Assembly: GCF_031198435.1 (NCBI RefSeq)
Contig: NZ_CP133548.1
Location: 1,242,501 to 1,306,500, forward strand
Source: Pleionea litopenaei
GTDB lineage: Bacteria > Pseudomonadota > Gammaproteobacteria > Enterobacterales > Kangiellaceae
Direction: 5' to 3'
DNA length: 64,000 nucleotides
Numbering within the stretch: the stretch's first letter is position 1; every line of letters starts with the position of its first letter. Below the pieces are notes generated by a model, which searched no databases, was not told the origin of the DNA, and worked only from the letters and a program-made list of their open reading frames with translations. Position numbers and translations under genes: made by a program. Shown here piece after piece: positions 35,070-44,222 of the stretch.

Positions 35070-35198
35070 GTCATCTCAATTAAAAATAATCTGTTAAGTA
35101 TCGCCAAAAGTACGGCAGTTTTGCATCCTTGTTAACGTTATATTCAGCAAAATCGCTTACCATAGAGCCCTCATTGGACATCAAAGGAATGTTTAATT

Positions 35199-35630
35199 AT
35201 GAAACATACATCAATTATTAAAACGCTTGGACTATCAATTGCTGCCTGTGGTTTGGCTGTTGCTTCCGCTGCTGAGTTACCGATCAATCCTGGTTTATGG
35301 GAAACCACGACAACGGGAACCAACCCAATGACCGGCAAGAATGAAACCAAAACCGAAACCGAATGTGTCAAAGAACGCTCGATCAGTACTGCTGAGTTTA
35401 TGCAAGATGAAAAATCATGCAAAGCCACCAAAGATGAAGTGAGTGGGAACACATTAAGCTTTGCCATTCAATGTACTGTGCAAGGTGTTGCTACCGAGAT
35501 GTCGGGAAGCATCACTGCGGATGACAATTCCAGTACCGGTAATATGAATATTGCGATGACCATGGGCGGACAAACTCGCAACATGGATATGAAGTGGACG
35601 GCTAAACGTCTTGGTAGTTGTGACGAATAG
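35199..35630 (+). CDS. secreted DUF3617-domain protein
   Basis: A 143-residue exported protein. The signal peptide (~1–25) is cut near ASA|AELP. The mature start INPGLWETTTTG is the DUF3617 hallmark (PGLWE), and the fixed cysteines in ECVKE, KSCKAT and IQCTV suggest disulfides. Family members are small periplasmic beta-rich proteins of unknown function. AAGGAATG precedes the ATG. A terminator follows about 80 bases downstream. Confidence 0.85.
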   Translation: MKHTSIIKTLGLSIAACGLAVASAAELPINPGLWETTTTGTNPMTGKNETKTETECVKERSISTAEFMQDEKSCKATKDEVSGNTLSFAIQCTVQGVATEMSGSITADDNSSTGNMNIAMTMGGQTRNMDMKWTAKRLGSCDE

Positions 35631-35712
35631 TAGTTGTGACAAGTAATTCTCGATAGCGAAAACTTAAACAACTCAACGTTTCCGTTTTCCAAACTTATCA
35701 CTTTTCGCGCCC

Positions 35713-35742
35713 AAAGAGAGATCGGTTCGATCTCTCTTTTTT
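35713..35742 (+). terminator. rho-independent terminator
   Basis: AAAGAGAGATCG / CGATCTCTCTTT with a GTT loop and a T-run; a strong terminator for the DUF3617 gene. Confidence 0.85.
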
Positions 35743-35848
35743 ATGCCAGTAATAATATCAACATCCACCAGCACTCTTCGTTCTAAAAATGCGGTTAAGC
35801 CAAACAAAATACGTTAGACTTAATACAACTTTGCCCAATTGGTAAGCA

Positions 35849-36511
35849 ATGTTGAAACTTAATCTTCATCGTCGTATTACTTTAGTCCTCCAGCTTATTT
35901 TATTAGTTGAAGTGGTGATTGCTCTCTATACCCAGCAATGGATGACCGCCACCATTACTTGCGGCATTATTCTAGTCACCCTCAGTCCTTTCTTTTTACG
36001 CAAAGTTTGGGGCGTCTACATTCCACCAGAGTTTGCGCTATTAACGATCAGTTTTGTGTTTGCTTCTTTATTTTTAGGCGAAGTTCATGATTACTACGCT
36101 CGATTTTGGTGGTGGGACATCGCACTGCATTCTTGCTCGGGTGCACTACTGGGCATCATTGGCTTTCTTCTTGTTTACCTATTGAATGAAACCAAAAATA
36201 TCGGCGTCAATATGAAAGCTGGATTTGTCGCCTTCTTTGCATTTTTGTTCGCCATTGGCGTCGGCGCACTCTGGGAAATTTTCGAGTTCACAATGGATAG
36301 CCTTTTCGGAATGACGATGCAAAAACCCATGCTCAATGATCCCTCAGGCCTTACCGATACTATGTGGGATTTAATTGTCGATACCTTAGGGGCATTATTC
36401 ATCAGCATTTTAGGCTATGGCTATTTAAAAACAGCTCAGAAAAAATCTTTTCTTGAACGTTGGATCCACGCTTTTATTGTTAACAACCCTCGCTTGTTTA
36501 AAAACTCATAA
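35849..36511 (+). CDS. DUF2238-like multi-spanning membrane protein
   Basis: A 220-residue protein with about six membrane helices. YYARFWWWDIALHSCSGALLGIIGF and GVGALWEIFEFTMDSLFGM followed by DTMWDLIVDTLGAL resemble the DUF2238/YjdF-like membrane family, in which His, Glu and Asp within helices may form a polar site. Function is unknown. GGTAAGCA precedes the ATG weakly. It is monocistronic, with a 424-bp gene-free stretch after it. Confidence 0.75.
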   Translation: MLKLNLHRRITLVLQLILLVEVVIALYTQQWMTATITCGIILVTLSPFFLRKVWGVYIPPEFALLTISFVFASLFLGEVHDYYARFWWWDIALHSCSGALLGIIGFLLVYLLNETKNIGVNMKAGFVAFFAFLFAIGVGALWEIFEFTMDSLFGMTMQKPMLNDPSGLTDTMWDLIVDTLGALFISILGYGYLKTAQKKSFLERWIHAFIVNNPRLFKNS

Positions 36512-36935
36512 ATCAATATTCCATAGTGCGATTGTAAAACCGCTTTAATATGAAGTGGAATCCTCGAATTTCTTATCGTTTCGTTCAAGTTAATGTCTAG
36601 TGACTAGTGCACGTATCTCTTTTCGATGATTATTTTGTAACTTTGTCCATCAGAGTGTTATTCGCATCACAAAATAACCAGAAAGCGCTGTTGCTTGATT
36701 AAATATTGCGCTACATCTTTTTTCCAAAATCTTAATTCGATATAAAAATCAGGTTTATTGAAAAATATAGCATTCATAAATATGTCATCGCGACGTCATG
36801 TCTGGCGCCTAATTTAACGAAGCAAAAATTTTTTAATAATAAAATGCAGGACCAAGTTATCCCAATAAAAGATAACCATCGAACCAAGATCCATTACTAA
36901 CTCCGTTCCTTATTACCAACAAAGGATGATTGACT
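36512..36935. other. gene-free 424-bp stretch
   Basis: AT-rich. It holds the promoter of the nuclease gene, probably, and an AAAGGA ribosome site at 36921. I see no RNA gene, terminator hairpin or coding frame of note. Confidence 0.4.
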
Positions 36936-38705
36936 ATGAACGGCTTTACCTTTAAAAAAATATTCATACTAATTCCAGTTTATCTAATCACTTCTCTCTC
37001 TACTACATTGACTTACGCGGCACCACCCAGTGGTTACTACGATAACATTAATGTTTCCTCTGGCCAGAGCTTACATGATTCGTTGCACGCCATTATTGAC
37101 GATCATCAACGGTACCCTTACTCATCTAGTGTTACCGACACTTGGGATATCCTAGAACAAGCGGATCAAGACCCTAGTAACTCGAGTCGTGTGATTGCTA
37201 TTTACGAGAATGCCTCATACGCCAAGCAAGGTGGTGGCAACTCTTACTACAACCGTGAACACAGCTGGCCCAAGTCTTACGGCTTTCCGGATGATCATCC
37301 TGGCAATTATCCCTACACCGACACACACCATTTATTTATTTCAAACATTGATTACAATTCAGCGCGAGCTAACAAGCCTTTTGCAAATTGTGCGAGCAGT
37401 TGCGAAGCATGGCCAACGCAGGCGAATAATGGAAGTGGCGGGAGCCCAAGCGAACAAAACTTAACGTCAGGCGATTTCACTCAAGGAAAATGGCAAGCTT
37501 GGTCAGGTCGACGCGGAGATGTAGCACGGGCGTTGATGTATATGGCGGTTCGATATGATGGAGGGACTCATGGTCAAACTGGCCATAGTGAACCTGATTT
37601 GCGACTGACGGATGACTTATCTTTAATTGCCTCATCATCCACTGGCAGCAACTTAAGCGTGGCCTACATGGGTTTGAAGAGTATATTGCTGCAATGGCAT
37701 CAACAAGATCCGGTTGACGACCAAGAGCGTCAACGTAACGATGTGATTTATAGTTTTCAAGGCAATCGAAATCCCTTTGTTGATCACCCGGAATTTGCCA
37801 CCTGTGTTTTCAACAACCAATGTGATCATCTAGGTGGAGGATCTGAACCACCGTCACCAATACAAAGTATCTGGATTAATGAGATTCACTATGACAATTC
37901 GGGTAGCGATAGTAACGAAGCGATTGAAGTTGCAGGAACGGCAGGAACCAATTTATCAGGATGGGCATTGGTTGCCTACAACGGTAATGGTGGAAAGCAA
38001 TACAAGACCATTAATCTAGGTGGAAGCATTCCTAATCAAAGCAATGGCTATGGAACCTTAAGTTTTCTTGCTAGCGGACTGCAAAACGGTAGCCCTGATG
38101 GCATTGCACTCGTTAATAACTCAGGACAGGTGATTCAATTTTTAAGTTATGAAGGTAGCTTTGTTGCAACCGACGGACCAGCGAACGGTGAAACGTCAGT
38201 GCAATTACCGGTTAGTGAAACCAGCAGTACGCCAACTGGTTACTCATTGCAATTGACTGGAAGTGGTCAGAGTTACCAAGACTTTACTTGGCAATCGCCC
38301 TCCTTCGCTTCTTTCGGTAATGTAAATTCACAACAACAATTTACCGGCAGCACGCCACCAACAACCCCTCCATTGGTTTACCAAGATACCAATGTCTACC
38401 CGCTTCCTGATCGAGTGATCTTGTACACCGATTTAGACGTTCAGCTCAACCAAGCGAGTGGTCAGGTGACGGTTGCAGTTGATATCGATCACACTTATCG
38501 TGGCGATATCAGCTTGCAACTAACCTCACCGGGTGGAGAAATCTTTACGCTCAAAAGTAACAACGGCCAAGATGGCGCGCAAAATATCAACGCCACTTAC
38601 TCCGTTACTTATAACTCAAGCAGTCAGGGCATTTGGACGTTAAGAGTTATTGACCATTACAATGGTGACAGCGGACAACTTAACCAATGGTCACTTTCAT
38701 TCTAA
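36936..38705 (+). CDS. secreted EndA-type endonuclease I with lamin-tail and P domains
   Basis: A 589-residue exported nuclease. The ATG at 36936 has AAAGGA 9 bases upstream; the TTG at 36930 is ignored. Order: signal peptide (~1–28); endonuclease I (His-Me finger) domain (~30–290) with YNREHSWPKSYGF, TDTHHLFISNIDYNSAR and the closing GNRNPFVDHPEF; lamin-tail-like domain (~308–435) with WINEIHYDNSGSDSNEAIEV; and a C-terminal proprotein-convertase P domain (~480–589) ending LNQWSLSF. The extra domains suggest cell-surface or substrate attachment. It likely degrades extracellular DNA for nutrients. Confidence 0.9.
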   Translation: MNGFTFKKIFILIPVYLITSLSTTLTYAAPPSGYYDNINVSSGQSLHDSLHAIIDDHQRYPYSSSVTDTWDILEQADQDPSNSSRVIAIYENASYAKQGGGNSYYNREHSWPKSYGFPDDHPGNYPYTDTHHLFISNIDYNSARANKPFANCASSCEAWPTQANNGSGGSPSEQNLTSGDFTQGKWQAWSGRRGDVARALMYMAVRYDGGTHGQTGHSEPDLRLTDDLSLIASSSTGSNLSVAYMGLKSILLQWHQQDPVDDQERQRNDVIYSFQGNRNPFVDHPEFATCVFNNQCDHLGGGSEPPSPIQSIWINEIHYDNSGSDSNEAIEVAGTAGTNLSGWALVAYNGNGGKQYKTINLGGSIPNQSNGYGTLSFLASGLQNGSPDGIALVNNSGQVIQFLSYEGSFVATDGPANGETSVQLPVSETSSTPTGYSLQLTGSGQSYQDFTWQSPSFASFGNVNSQQQFTGSTPPTTPPLVYQDTNVYPLPDRVILYTDLDVQLNQASGQVTVAVDIDHTYRGDISLQLTSPGGEIFTLKSNNGQDGAQNINATYSVTYNSSSQGIWTLRVIDHYNGDSGQLNQWSLSF

Positions 38706-38755
38706 TCGTGCCGACTTAATTACAAGCAGTACGACTGAACATGACACAGCGACAG

Positions 38756-38779
38756 TGGCAGCAGCAATGCTGCCATTTT
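38756..38779 (+). terminator. probable terminator after the nuclease gene
   Basis: TGGCAGC / GCTGCCA with a six-base loop, followed by TTTTGATT. Moderate strength. Confidence 0.55.
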
Positions 38780-39423
38780 GATTAATCTGAACTTTTCAAT
38801 TGAACGACTTTAAATTCTTCAACCAGTTGGCTAACTCTCACCAGCGAAAAATCTCTAATCGAAATTTTCAAATTAAATCCTGTTGACTCCACTATTGTAA
38901 AGATCATTGAAAAGCAATATATTAGGTGAAGCTTATCCACAACACTCTAAAGTATGGACAGCTTTATCTCTGAGTGTGGTTAGCTTTGACATAAGGAATT
39001 GATGATATTTAAATAATTGGTCTCCAAAATATTTCGAATGACCTTTCTAGCAGACGTACTTATAGCAAACTTATAAATAAAAGACATGCACAGGTGATTT
39101 TACAATCTCTAGAATTTATTAACGTGTAATAAATCAACTAAACACTCGCCCTCATTATGCGTAGCGACTTTCTTATTTCGCGCGCGGTGAACTGCTTCTG
39201 AACATTAACTAACGATTTTTGAGTACTTAAGTCTTGAAGGACCAATGACTTGAGCAACTTAAAATAGGTTTTACATAGCGCCCTCTCATATCAGGCAATG
39301 TGTAAAAAACGCCGTTGTTATTTTGCTCCTAAGGTTTAAGGACAGTTTATCAACAGCCAACTAACTAAACGTCAATGCCTACCTTTGAGTTTAGTTTCTA
39401 TTATTAATAAAGGAGATATACAA
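38780..39423. other. gene-free stretch of about 640 bp
   Basis: No coding frame with a ribosome site is visible. It includes one perfect TTATCCACA (38933–38941) and an imperfect inverted repeat around it (CCACAACACTC … GAGTGTGG). Nothing else marks an origin. The promoter for the downstream three-gene operon should be in its right part; AAAGGAGATATAC sits just before the first ATG. Confidence 0.4.
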
Positions 39424-39624
39424 ATGAAAAACTTAAAAAAATTATTATTTACATCAGCGTCCGCTTTCTTTTTTACCTTGGGCGGCAGTGTAGCCGTTGC
39501 AGATACCACTTCTAGTGTATGCACTCGAACTCACTGTACCCACTGCATTAATAACTTTTGTGTTTCTTGCGACTTAAATACAGGCAGTTGCCGACCAGTT
39601 GCTCGAAAAGAAGCATCACAATAA
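39424..39624 (+). CDS. small secreted Cys-rich peptide
   Basis: A 66-residue precursor. The ATG at 39424 has AAAGGAG about 8 bases upstream. A signal peptide (~1–27, cleaved near AVA|DTT) leaves a mature peptide of about 39 residues with six cysteines in the pattern C-x4-C-x2-C-x4-C-x2-C-x6-C, plus two histidines. That could be a disulfide-knotted or metal-binding peptide. No family is recognised. It is the first of three genes in one direction, with short gaps and similar ribosome sites, so an operon is likely. Confidence 0.68.
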   Translation: MKNLKKLLFTSASAFFFTLGGSVAVADTTSSVCTRTHCTHCINNFCVSCDLNTGSCRPVARKEASQ

Positions 39625-39677
39625 AATAAGAAGGGAAGGCAGCTTATGCCTTCCCCACTAAGAAAAGGAATATTTCA

Positions 39678-40169
39678 ATGACGTTCATTATTCGAATCAG
39701 TTTAATCATAAGTCTTAGCCTAGTGAATGCCATGACTTTCGCGGCAGAAATAAAAACTTGGCAGGCGCCAATCAGTAAACTCGCGCTGATTGCTCAAGAA
39801 ATCAGCGATGATCCAATAACGCCTGTTGTACTCACCAATCGAGGCAAAGAACTCTACATTGTTGATACGCCTGAAGGAGCACCTTTACAACTTAAAGCAG
39901 ACGTTAAAAGCTTAAAGAATCAGAACAGCAGCAGTATAGATTCTGTCTTAGCGTTACTCGGATTGACTAACCAAGCAATGCAAGAAGTCAGTCGTAGCCT
40001 TAAAGACAAACAAGTCATTATAGCGATTGAGTACAGAAGCCCGGGTTGTACTGAATGCGACAAAAGACTTGAGCAACTCAAGAACCTAAGTGATGACTTC
40101 TATGTCATAGTTTATAATATTAGCGCTCAAGCCAAGTCAACTGAACCAGTGAACCATACGGTTGAGTAA
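39678..40169 (+). CDS. exported CxxC protein of unknown function
   Basis: A 163-residue protein with a signal peptide (~1–23, ending TFAA|EIK). Near the C-terminus, YRSPGCTECDKRLEQLKNLSDDFYVIVYN has a CTEC pair in a strand–CxxC–helix–strand context that resembles a minimal thioredoxin-like redox site. No full thioredoxin fold is evident before it. Operon position between a six-Cys peptide and a coiled-coil protein suggests a role in handling the peptide's cysteines, but that is inference. AAGGAAT precedes the ATG. Confidence 0.65.
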   Translation: MTFIIRISLIISLSLVNAMTFAAEIKTWQAPISKLALIAQEISDDPITPVVLTNRGKELYIVDTPEGAPLQLKADVKSLKNQNSSSIDSVLALLGLTNQAMQEVSRSLKDKQVIIAIEYRSPGCTECDKRLEQLKNLSDDFYVIVYNISAQAKSTEPVNHTVE

Positions 40170-40201
40170 CCATAAAGAATCGCTCAAAGGAGTCAGTATA
40201 A

Positions 40202-40927
40202 ATGACTAAAACACTTTTGCTTTCTGGAGCATTGATTATTTCGGTTGGTACGAATATTTATTTAAGCCTTAGCGACGAGCATTCTCAAAAAATGTCCACA
40301 ATGGCTCAAGAAATAGAAATATTGAGTGAGAATAATGCTCGGCTTTCTAATCGCTTAACATCACTGAATGAGCACTATGCCACCCTGGCATCTCAGATTA
40401 ATCGTTTAACAACCGACGCCGTTCAGACAGTCACAAGCTCTGATGTACAGGTGAAGCCGTCTGATGTTGCATCAGACATTCAAGCAAGCCTAGAAGTAGA
40501 GAATGAATCCAGTGAAGAAAGTCACAGCACAACGAACGAAAACAGTGATTTTATGGAGCAGTTTGCGCAGAAAAAAATGGAAGACGCCAATTACGACCCA
40601 ACCCAGTCTATTGGCGAGCAGTTTGACAATCAGAGTATTGATTTTCAGTGGGCGTCTTCTTATGAGCAAAATCTAAATGAACTATTTCAAACTAATGAAG
40701 CTCTCGCGAACATGCCGCTAAAGGGTGTGTCTTGCAAAGAGACAATTTGCAAAGTTGCGATTTATGCCAACGACATAGATTCCTTTAGCGTAGCAAACAA
40801 TTTAGCTAAGTCTCTGGCCAACCAAAGCTGGCGTGATCCTGATGCGAGTTTTGTGTTTGATAACCAACCCACTGACGGGGTGATTAATATTTTTATTGGT
40901 AAAGACGGTAATAGCTTTCAGCTGTAG
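40202..40927 (+). CDS. membrane-anchored coiled-coil protein with a Cys-pair C-terminal domain
   Basis: A 241-residue protein. An N-terminal hydrophobic segment (~4–22) acts as an anchor or signal, followed by a coiled coil (~30–62: EIEILSENNARLSNRLTSL), an acidic Ser/Glu-rich linker and a C-terminal domain with GVSCKETICKVAIYAND. The two cysteines in CKETICKV flank a strand and probably form a disulfide; this motif recurs in unannotated periplasmic proteins. An AAAGGAG site precedes the ATG. It is the last gene of the three-gene operon. Confidence 0.65.
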   Translation: MTKTLLLSGALIISVGTNIYLSLSDEHSQKMSTMAQEIEILSENNARLSNRLTSLNEHYATLASQINRLTTDAVQTVTSSDVQVKPSDVASDIQASLEVENESSEESHSTTNENSDFMEQFAQKKMEDANYDPTQSIGEQFDNQSIDFQWASSYEQNLNELFQTNEALANMPLKGVSCKETICKVAIYANDIDSFSVANNLAKSLANQSWRDPDASFVFDNQPTDGVINIFIGKDGNSFQL

Positions 40928-41025
40928 CTTTTCGTGCCTATGTATGTCGCACTAGAGTGTCTAGACTTAGCGCTGATATCGTTAAGTCTAGGGCCGCCTT
41001 AATCAAGTTTTCGACGGCTTTCAAT

Positions 41026-41355
41026 TTACTTCATTTCAACCGTGTAGGCTTCACAAACACCGGCAATTTTATTAACTTCATCGTACCAAATTTTAACCGT
41101 TTTATTCTGAGATTGCGCAGACAATATTGTCGATACAAAGTAGTCATTGTTGCTTTTAATCATCACCCAAGGGCAATTCTCGTGGAAAGGCGTATCTAAT
41201 TTGAGAAGCAACACATTTCGATTTTCAACAGGATGCTGAGTGCTATCGGATGTTGCTCGTAAAACACTCACTTTGCCCTCAGTTGATTCCGACAAAACGT
41301 GATTCGATAGCAGAAAAAATGCCATTAAAGTGAACGATTTAAATACCAATTTCAT
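41026..41355 (-). CDS. small secreted protein of unknown function
   Basis: A 109-residue exported protein. The ATG at 41355 has AAGGATAT upstream and gives a signal peptide (~1–20, cut near VLS|EST). The mature part is beta-rich with two cysteines (ENCPWVMIKSNND; GVCEAYTVEMK), probably a single disulfide. No family is recognised. It converges with the coiled-coil gene of the preceding operon. Confidence 0.65.
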   Translation of the reverse strand: MKLVFKSFTLMAFFLLSNHVLSESTEGKVSVLRATSDSTQHPVENRNVLLLKLDTPFHENCPWVMIKSNNDYFVSTILSAQSQNKTVKIWYDEVNKIAGVCEAYTVEMK

Positions 41356-41618
41356 AAATATCCTTAGGTCAAGTAGTAAACAATATTTCAGCAAATATTA
41401 GCGTGGTGGAGATTTCACCATTTACGGACTGACGCTCTTAGCGACCGACACTCTTACTTAAGCACGCAATAAGCACAAATAGGCAAAAGTCAGCCTCAAT
41501 GGAAACGCAGTGGCGCAATTTTATATTAATCGAAGAGGTAAATCATCAGATTGCGCATTAATTCAGTTACGATTCAGATTAGCGGGTTATACTGTAAAAA
41601 AATTAAGGAATGACCAAT

Positions 41619-42581
41619 ATGCTCGTAAAAACCCTATTTCCAGCGGCCTGTTTGGTCGTTAGTGCGGTTGCATCATTCATTGTGAGCGCAGACGGTAGCG
41701 ATAATAAGCTCCCCACTCACGAAACATCAAACGAAGCGCCGTTTTTAGCCGTTCAGGAGCTCGGCAAAAAAGACTACCAAGCGGTGATTGACCTCAACCA
41801 AATTGCCTGTTTTGCTCGCTCAAATAAGGGCGTTCACGGTCCAAAAGAAATGCATGGCATCACGTTGAAAAAAGACTTCTTTAATTTTATTACTCCACAA
41901 GCGAATCAAACCCTACCATTTTACGGTTCTGATCGTCGGTTCTCATTCCGTAATGACGAAGCTCTTGCTCAACCGCTTAACGGTGACTGTCGGATCATTG
42001 CTCAGTTGTGGGCAAAAGCACCGACAGGCACATTGACCGTTTCGGCTCAACAAAACGTTTTCCGAGCGACCGAGAAAATAAATCCAAATTATTGTGAACA
42101 AGCAGTCTATGTTGAACATAAAATCTCACTCTTCGGTCAACCAATTTCTTGGCAAGCAAAAATCACCGAGACCAATAGATTAATCAGCGAAGGAAAGTGT
42201 CCGATTATCGAGCTACCGAAAATTGTACAGGTACCGACTTATTTAACGGCAGCCAGTGATTTTGCACTGAGTTGTCGTCGCGACCTCAATCAGTTAGAGC
42301 AATTTAAATTGAGCTTTAAATCTAAACATCTCAGTAAAAGCGAGTTCTGGTCAGGCAACTCATTCGAAAGTTTTGAAGACTGTGAAAACCGATTAAATCA
42401 ACTCATCGAGAAACACAATCAACAACCCACCAGTGATATAAAAATAGCATCAACCCTGTCTACGGAGACTAACACGAACGTGAAGATGCCTGACTCGATA
42501 GTTTTATCATTGCTTCGGTATGATTTTACAACCGAAGTATTGGGTGAAACCTTTAACGGAAGTACTCAGGTATATTTCTAG
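41619..42581 (+). CDS. exported protein of unknown function
   Basis: A 320-residue protein. The ATG at 41619 is chosen because AAGGA lies 10 bases upstream; the ATG at 41610 would be only 1 base from it. A signal peptide (~1–24) is followed by a domain with six or more cysteines spread through the chain. The middle part (QTLPFYGSDRRFSFRNDEAL, GDCRIIAQLWAKAPTG) looks beta-rich, and a charged helical segment follows. No family or neighbour gives a clue. Confidence 0.6.
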   Translation: MLVKTLFPAACLVVSAVASFIVSADGSDNKLPTHETSNEAPFLAVQELGKKDYQAVIDLNQIACFARSNKGVHGPKEMHGITLKKDFFNFITPQANQTLPFYGSDRRFSFRNDEALAQPLNGDCRIIAQLWAKAPTGTLTVSAQQNVFRATEKINPNYCEQAVYVEHKISLFGQPISWQAKITETNRLISEGKCPIIELPKIVQVPTYLTAASDFALSCRRDLNQLEQFKLSFKSKHLSKSEFWSGNSFESFEDCENRLNQLIEKHNQQPTSDIKIASTLSTETNTNVKMPDSIVLSLLRYDFTTEVLGETFNGSTQVYF

Positions 42582-42587
42582 ATATCG

Positions 42588-43109
42588 TTACCGAGGCGTC
42601 GTTAAAAAGCGCCTCATCACAATATCGGTTTGTCGATCGCTTCCGAGAACGAAGGTATGTTTACCGACGGCCTCAAAATCGAATTTTTGGTAGAACTTAA
42701 TGGCGCGCGGATTTTCTTCCCAGACACCCAACCAAACAAGATCACAGCCTTGCTCAGCTAGGTGATTCAAACATTCTTGCATCAGTGTTTGAGCGATACC
42801 CTTTCCATGGAAGTTTTGATCGATATATAATCGATGAATCTCTCCCGGCTGAGTTGCCACAATGCAGGCTGGCGAAGTACTTTCTCTCAGTTGTGCATAA
42901 CCGATTAATTGGTTTTGACTTTCCACCACCAAAGTAATGCGACTCGGATCAGAAATCTCTTGCCTCTGAATCTTCTCGCCATAGTTAGTACGACAGTGGA
43001 CGTCCATATCTTCTGGCGTATTGGTACTCGCAAACGTTGCTCGAAAGGTTCTTTCGGCTAAAGTGGCTAATTCAGCCGCATCAGCAAGAGTTGAAGCTCT
43101 TATATTCAT
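42588..43109 (-). CDS. GNAT-family N-acetyltransferase
   Basis: A 173-residue single-domain acetyltransferase. The acetyl-CoA-binding motif A is LYIDQNFHGKGIAQTLMQECL (Q/R-x2-G-x-G/A at HGKGIA), motif B is GVWEENPRAIKFYQKFDFE, and the start NIRASTLADAAELATLAERTF is typical of the family. Length is normal. Substrate is unknown. It lies between two oppositely oriented genes, so it is monocistronic. Confidence 0.9.
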   Translation of the reverse strand: MNIRASTLADAAELATLAERTFRATFASTNTPEDMDVHCRTNYGEKIQRQEISDPSRITLVVESQNQLIGYAQLRESTSPACIVATQPGEIHRLYIDQNFHGKGIAQTLMQECLNHLAEQGCDLVWLGVWEENPRAIKFYQKFDFEAVGKHTFVLGSDRQTDIVMRRFLTTPR

Positions 43110-43220
43110 CGTTATTGCTCCAATAAACTATTATTCTGTCCGCTTTAAAGGTATAACTTTCTTATCCTCAGCATATACTGACCACACTGGCGTAGCAATG
43201 CTCAGCATAAGGAGTGTTAC

Positions 43221-44072
43221 ATGGCGACCCAACTCAAGGCAAAAGAACACGATATTGGCGGGCTTATCGTCAAAAGGCTCTTACCTCAAAAAGACCAACG
43301 CATGGTGGGCCCATTTATTTTCTTTGACCAAATGGGACCCGGCGAATTTCTCGCTGGCCAAGGCATTAATGTCAGGCCACACCCGCATATTGGGTTATCG
43401 ACGCTGACCTATTTATTCGAAGGCAGTATTTTACACCGTGATTCTCTGGGTAATAACCTTGAAATACATCCCGGTGATGTCAACTGGATGACGGCAGGTA
43501 AAGGTATTGTTCACTCTGAGCGAGAAACCTTTGAAGTTCGCGCTAATCCGCACTCAATCAGTGGCCTGCAATGCTGGATCGCTTTACCTGAATCATTAGC
43601 CGAGTTAGTGCCCTCTTTCGTGCATGTTAAAAAGCACAACTTACCCACCATTATTCACGAAAATATTATGATGCGGCTGATCGTCGGCGAAGCCTACGGT
43701 GTAAGTTCGCCAGTTAAGACCTACACCCCGATGTTTTATCTCGATATTGTTGCCGGTGAAGGCAGCGTAATACAGCAACCCAACGCTTCGCAAGAAACCG
43801 CTCTTTTTATTGTGAGTGGCAAGCTTAAAATCGACACTCAGATCTTCGGCCCAGGAGACTTCGTATTACTCAATGAAAAGGACAGCCTAGAGCAAGTCGA
43901 ATGCGGTCGCTTTATTATGCTTGGAGGTGATCGCTTTGATAAAACACCTTATGTCTTTTGGAACTTCGTTTCATTTAGCAAAGAGCGCATAGAACAAGCG
44001 AAAGAAGACTGGAAAAATGGACGCTTCCCTAAGATTCCCGGCGATGATAAAGAGTTTATTGAGCTCGAATAA
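43221..44072 (+). CDS. pirin-family cupin protein
   Basis: A 283-residue bicupin of the pirin family. The N-terminal metal-binding histidines occur in RPHPHIGLSTLTYLFEGSI and HRDSLG, with VHSERE further on. The C-terminal pirin_C domain begins around IVGEAYGVSSPVKTYTPMFYLD. Family members bind Fe(II) and include quercetin dioxygenases and regulators of pyruvate metabolism; no specific role can be chosen here. AAGGAGTG precedes the ATG, and a terminator follows. Confidence 0.9.
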   Translation: MATQLKAKEHDIGGLIVKRLLPQKDQRMVGPFIFFDQMGPGEFLAGQGINVRPHPHIGLSTLTYLFEGSILHRDSLGNNLEIHPGDVNWMTAGKGIVHSERETFEVRANPHSISGLQCWIALPESLAELVPSFVHVKKHNLPTIIHENIMMRLIVGEAYGVSSPVKTYTPMFYLDIVAGEGSVIQQPNASQETALFIVSGKLKIDTQIFGPGDFVLLNEKDSLEQVECGRFIMLGGDRFDKTPYVFWNFVSFSKERIEQAKEDWKNGRFPKIPGDDKEFIELE

Positions 44073-44141
44073 TACTAAGTAATATTGATACTAAGAGATG
44101 TTAATGCTAAGAGCATATTGATATTAAGTATAAAGTTGGAA

Positions 44142-44175
44142 TAAAAGCGAGCGTTAATTTTTGCTCGCTTTTTTC
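44142..44175. terminator. bidirectional rho-independent terminator
   Basis: AAAAGCGAGC / GCTCGCTTTT with a 10-base loop, ending in TTTT. It separates pirin from the convergent LpxO-like gene. Confidence 0.85.
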
Positions 44176-44222
44176 ATGTCACCTTTGACTAGGACCATTA
44201 ATATACGCATTAAACAGTAGTT

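Noticed and set aside
38933-38941. Perfect DnaA box TTATCCACA
   Set aside because: A single 9-mer occurs by chance in sequence of this length. There are no further boxes, AT-rich unwinding region or origin genes beside it.
44073-44130. Short GATA-TTAAG/TAATGCTAAG-like repeats after pirin
   Set aside because: Too short and too irregular to be more than low-complexity AT-rich sequence.
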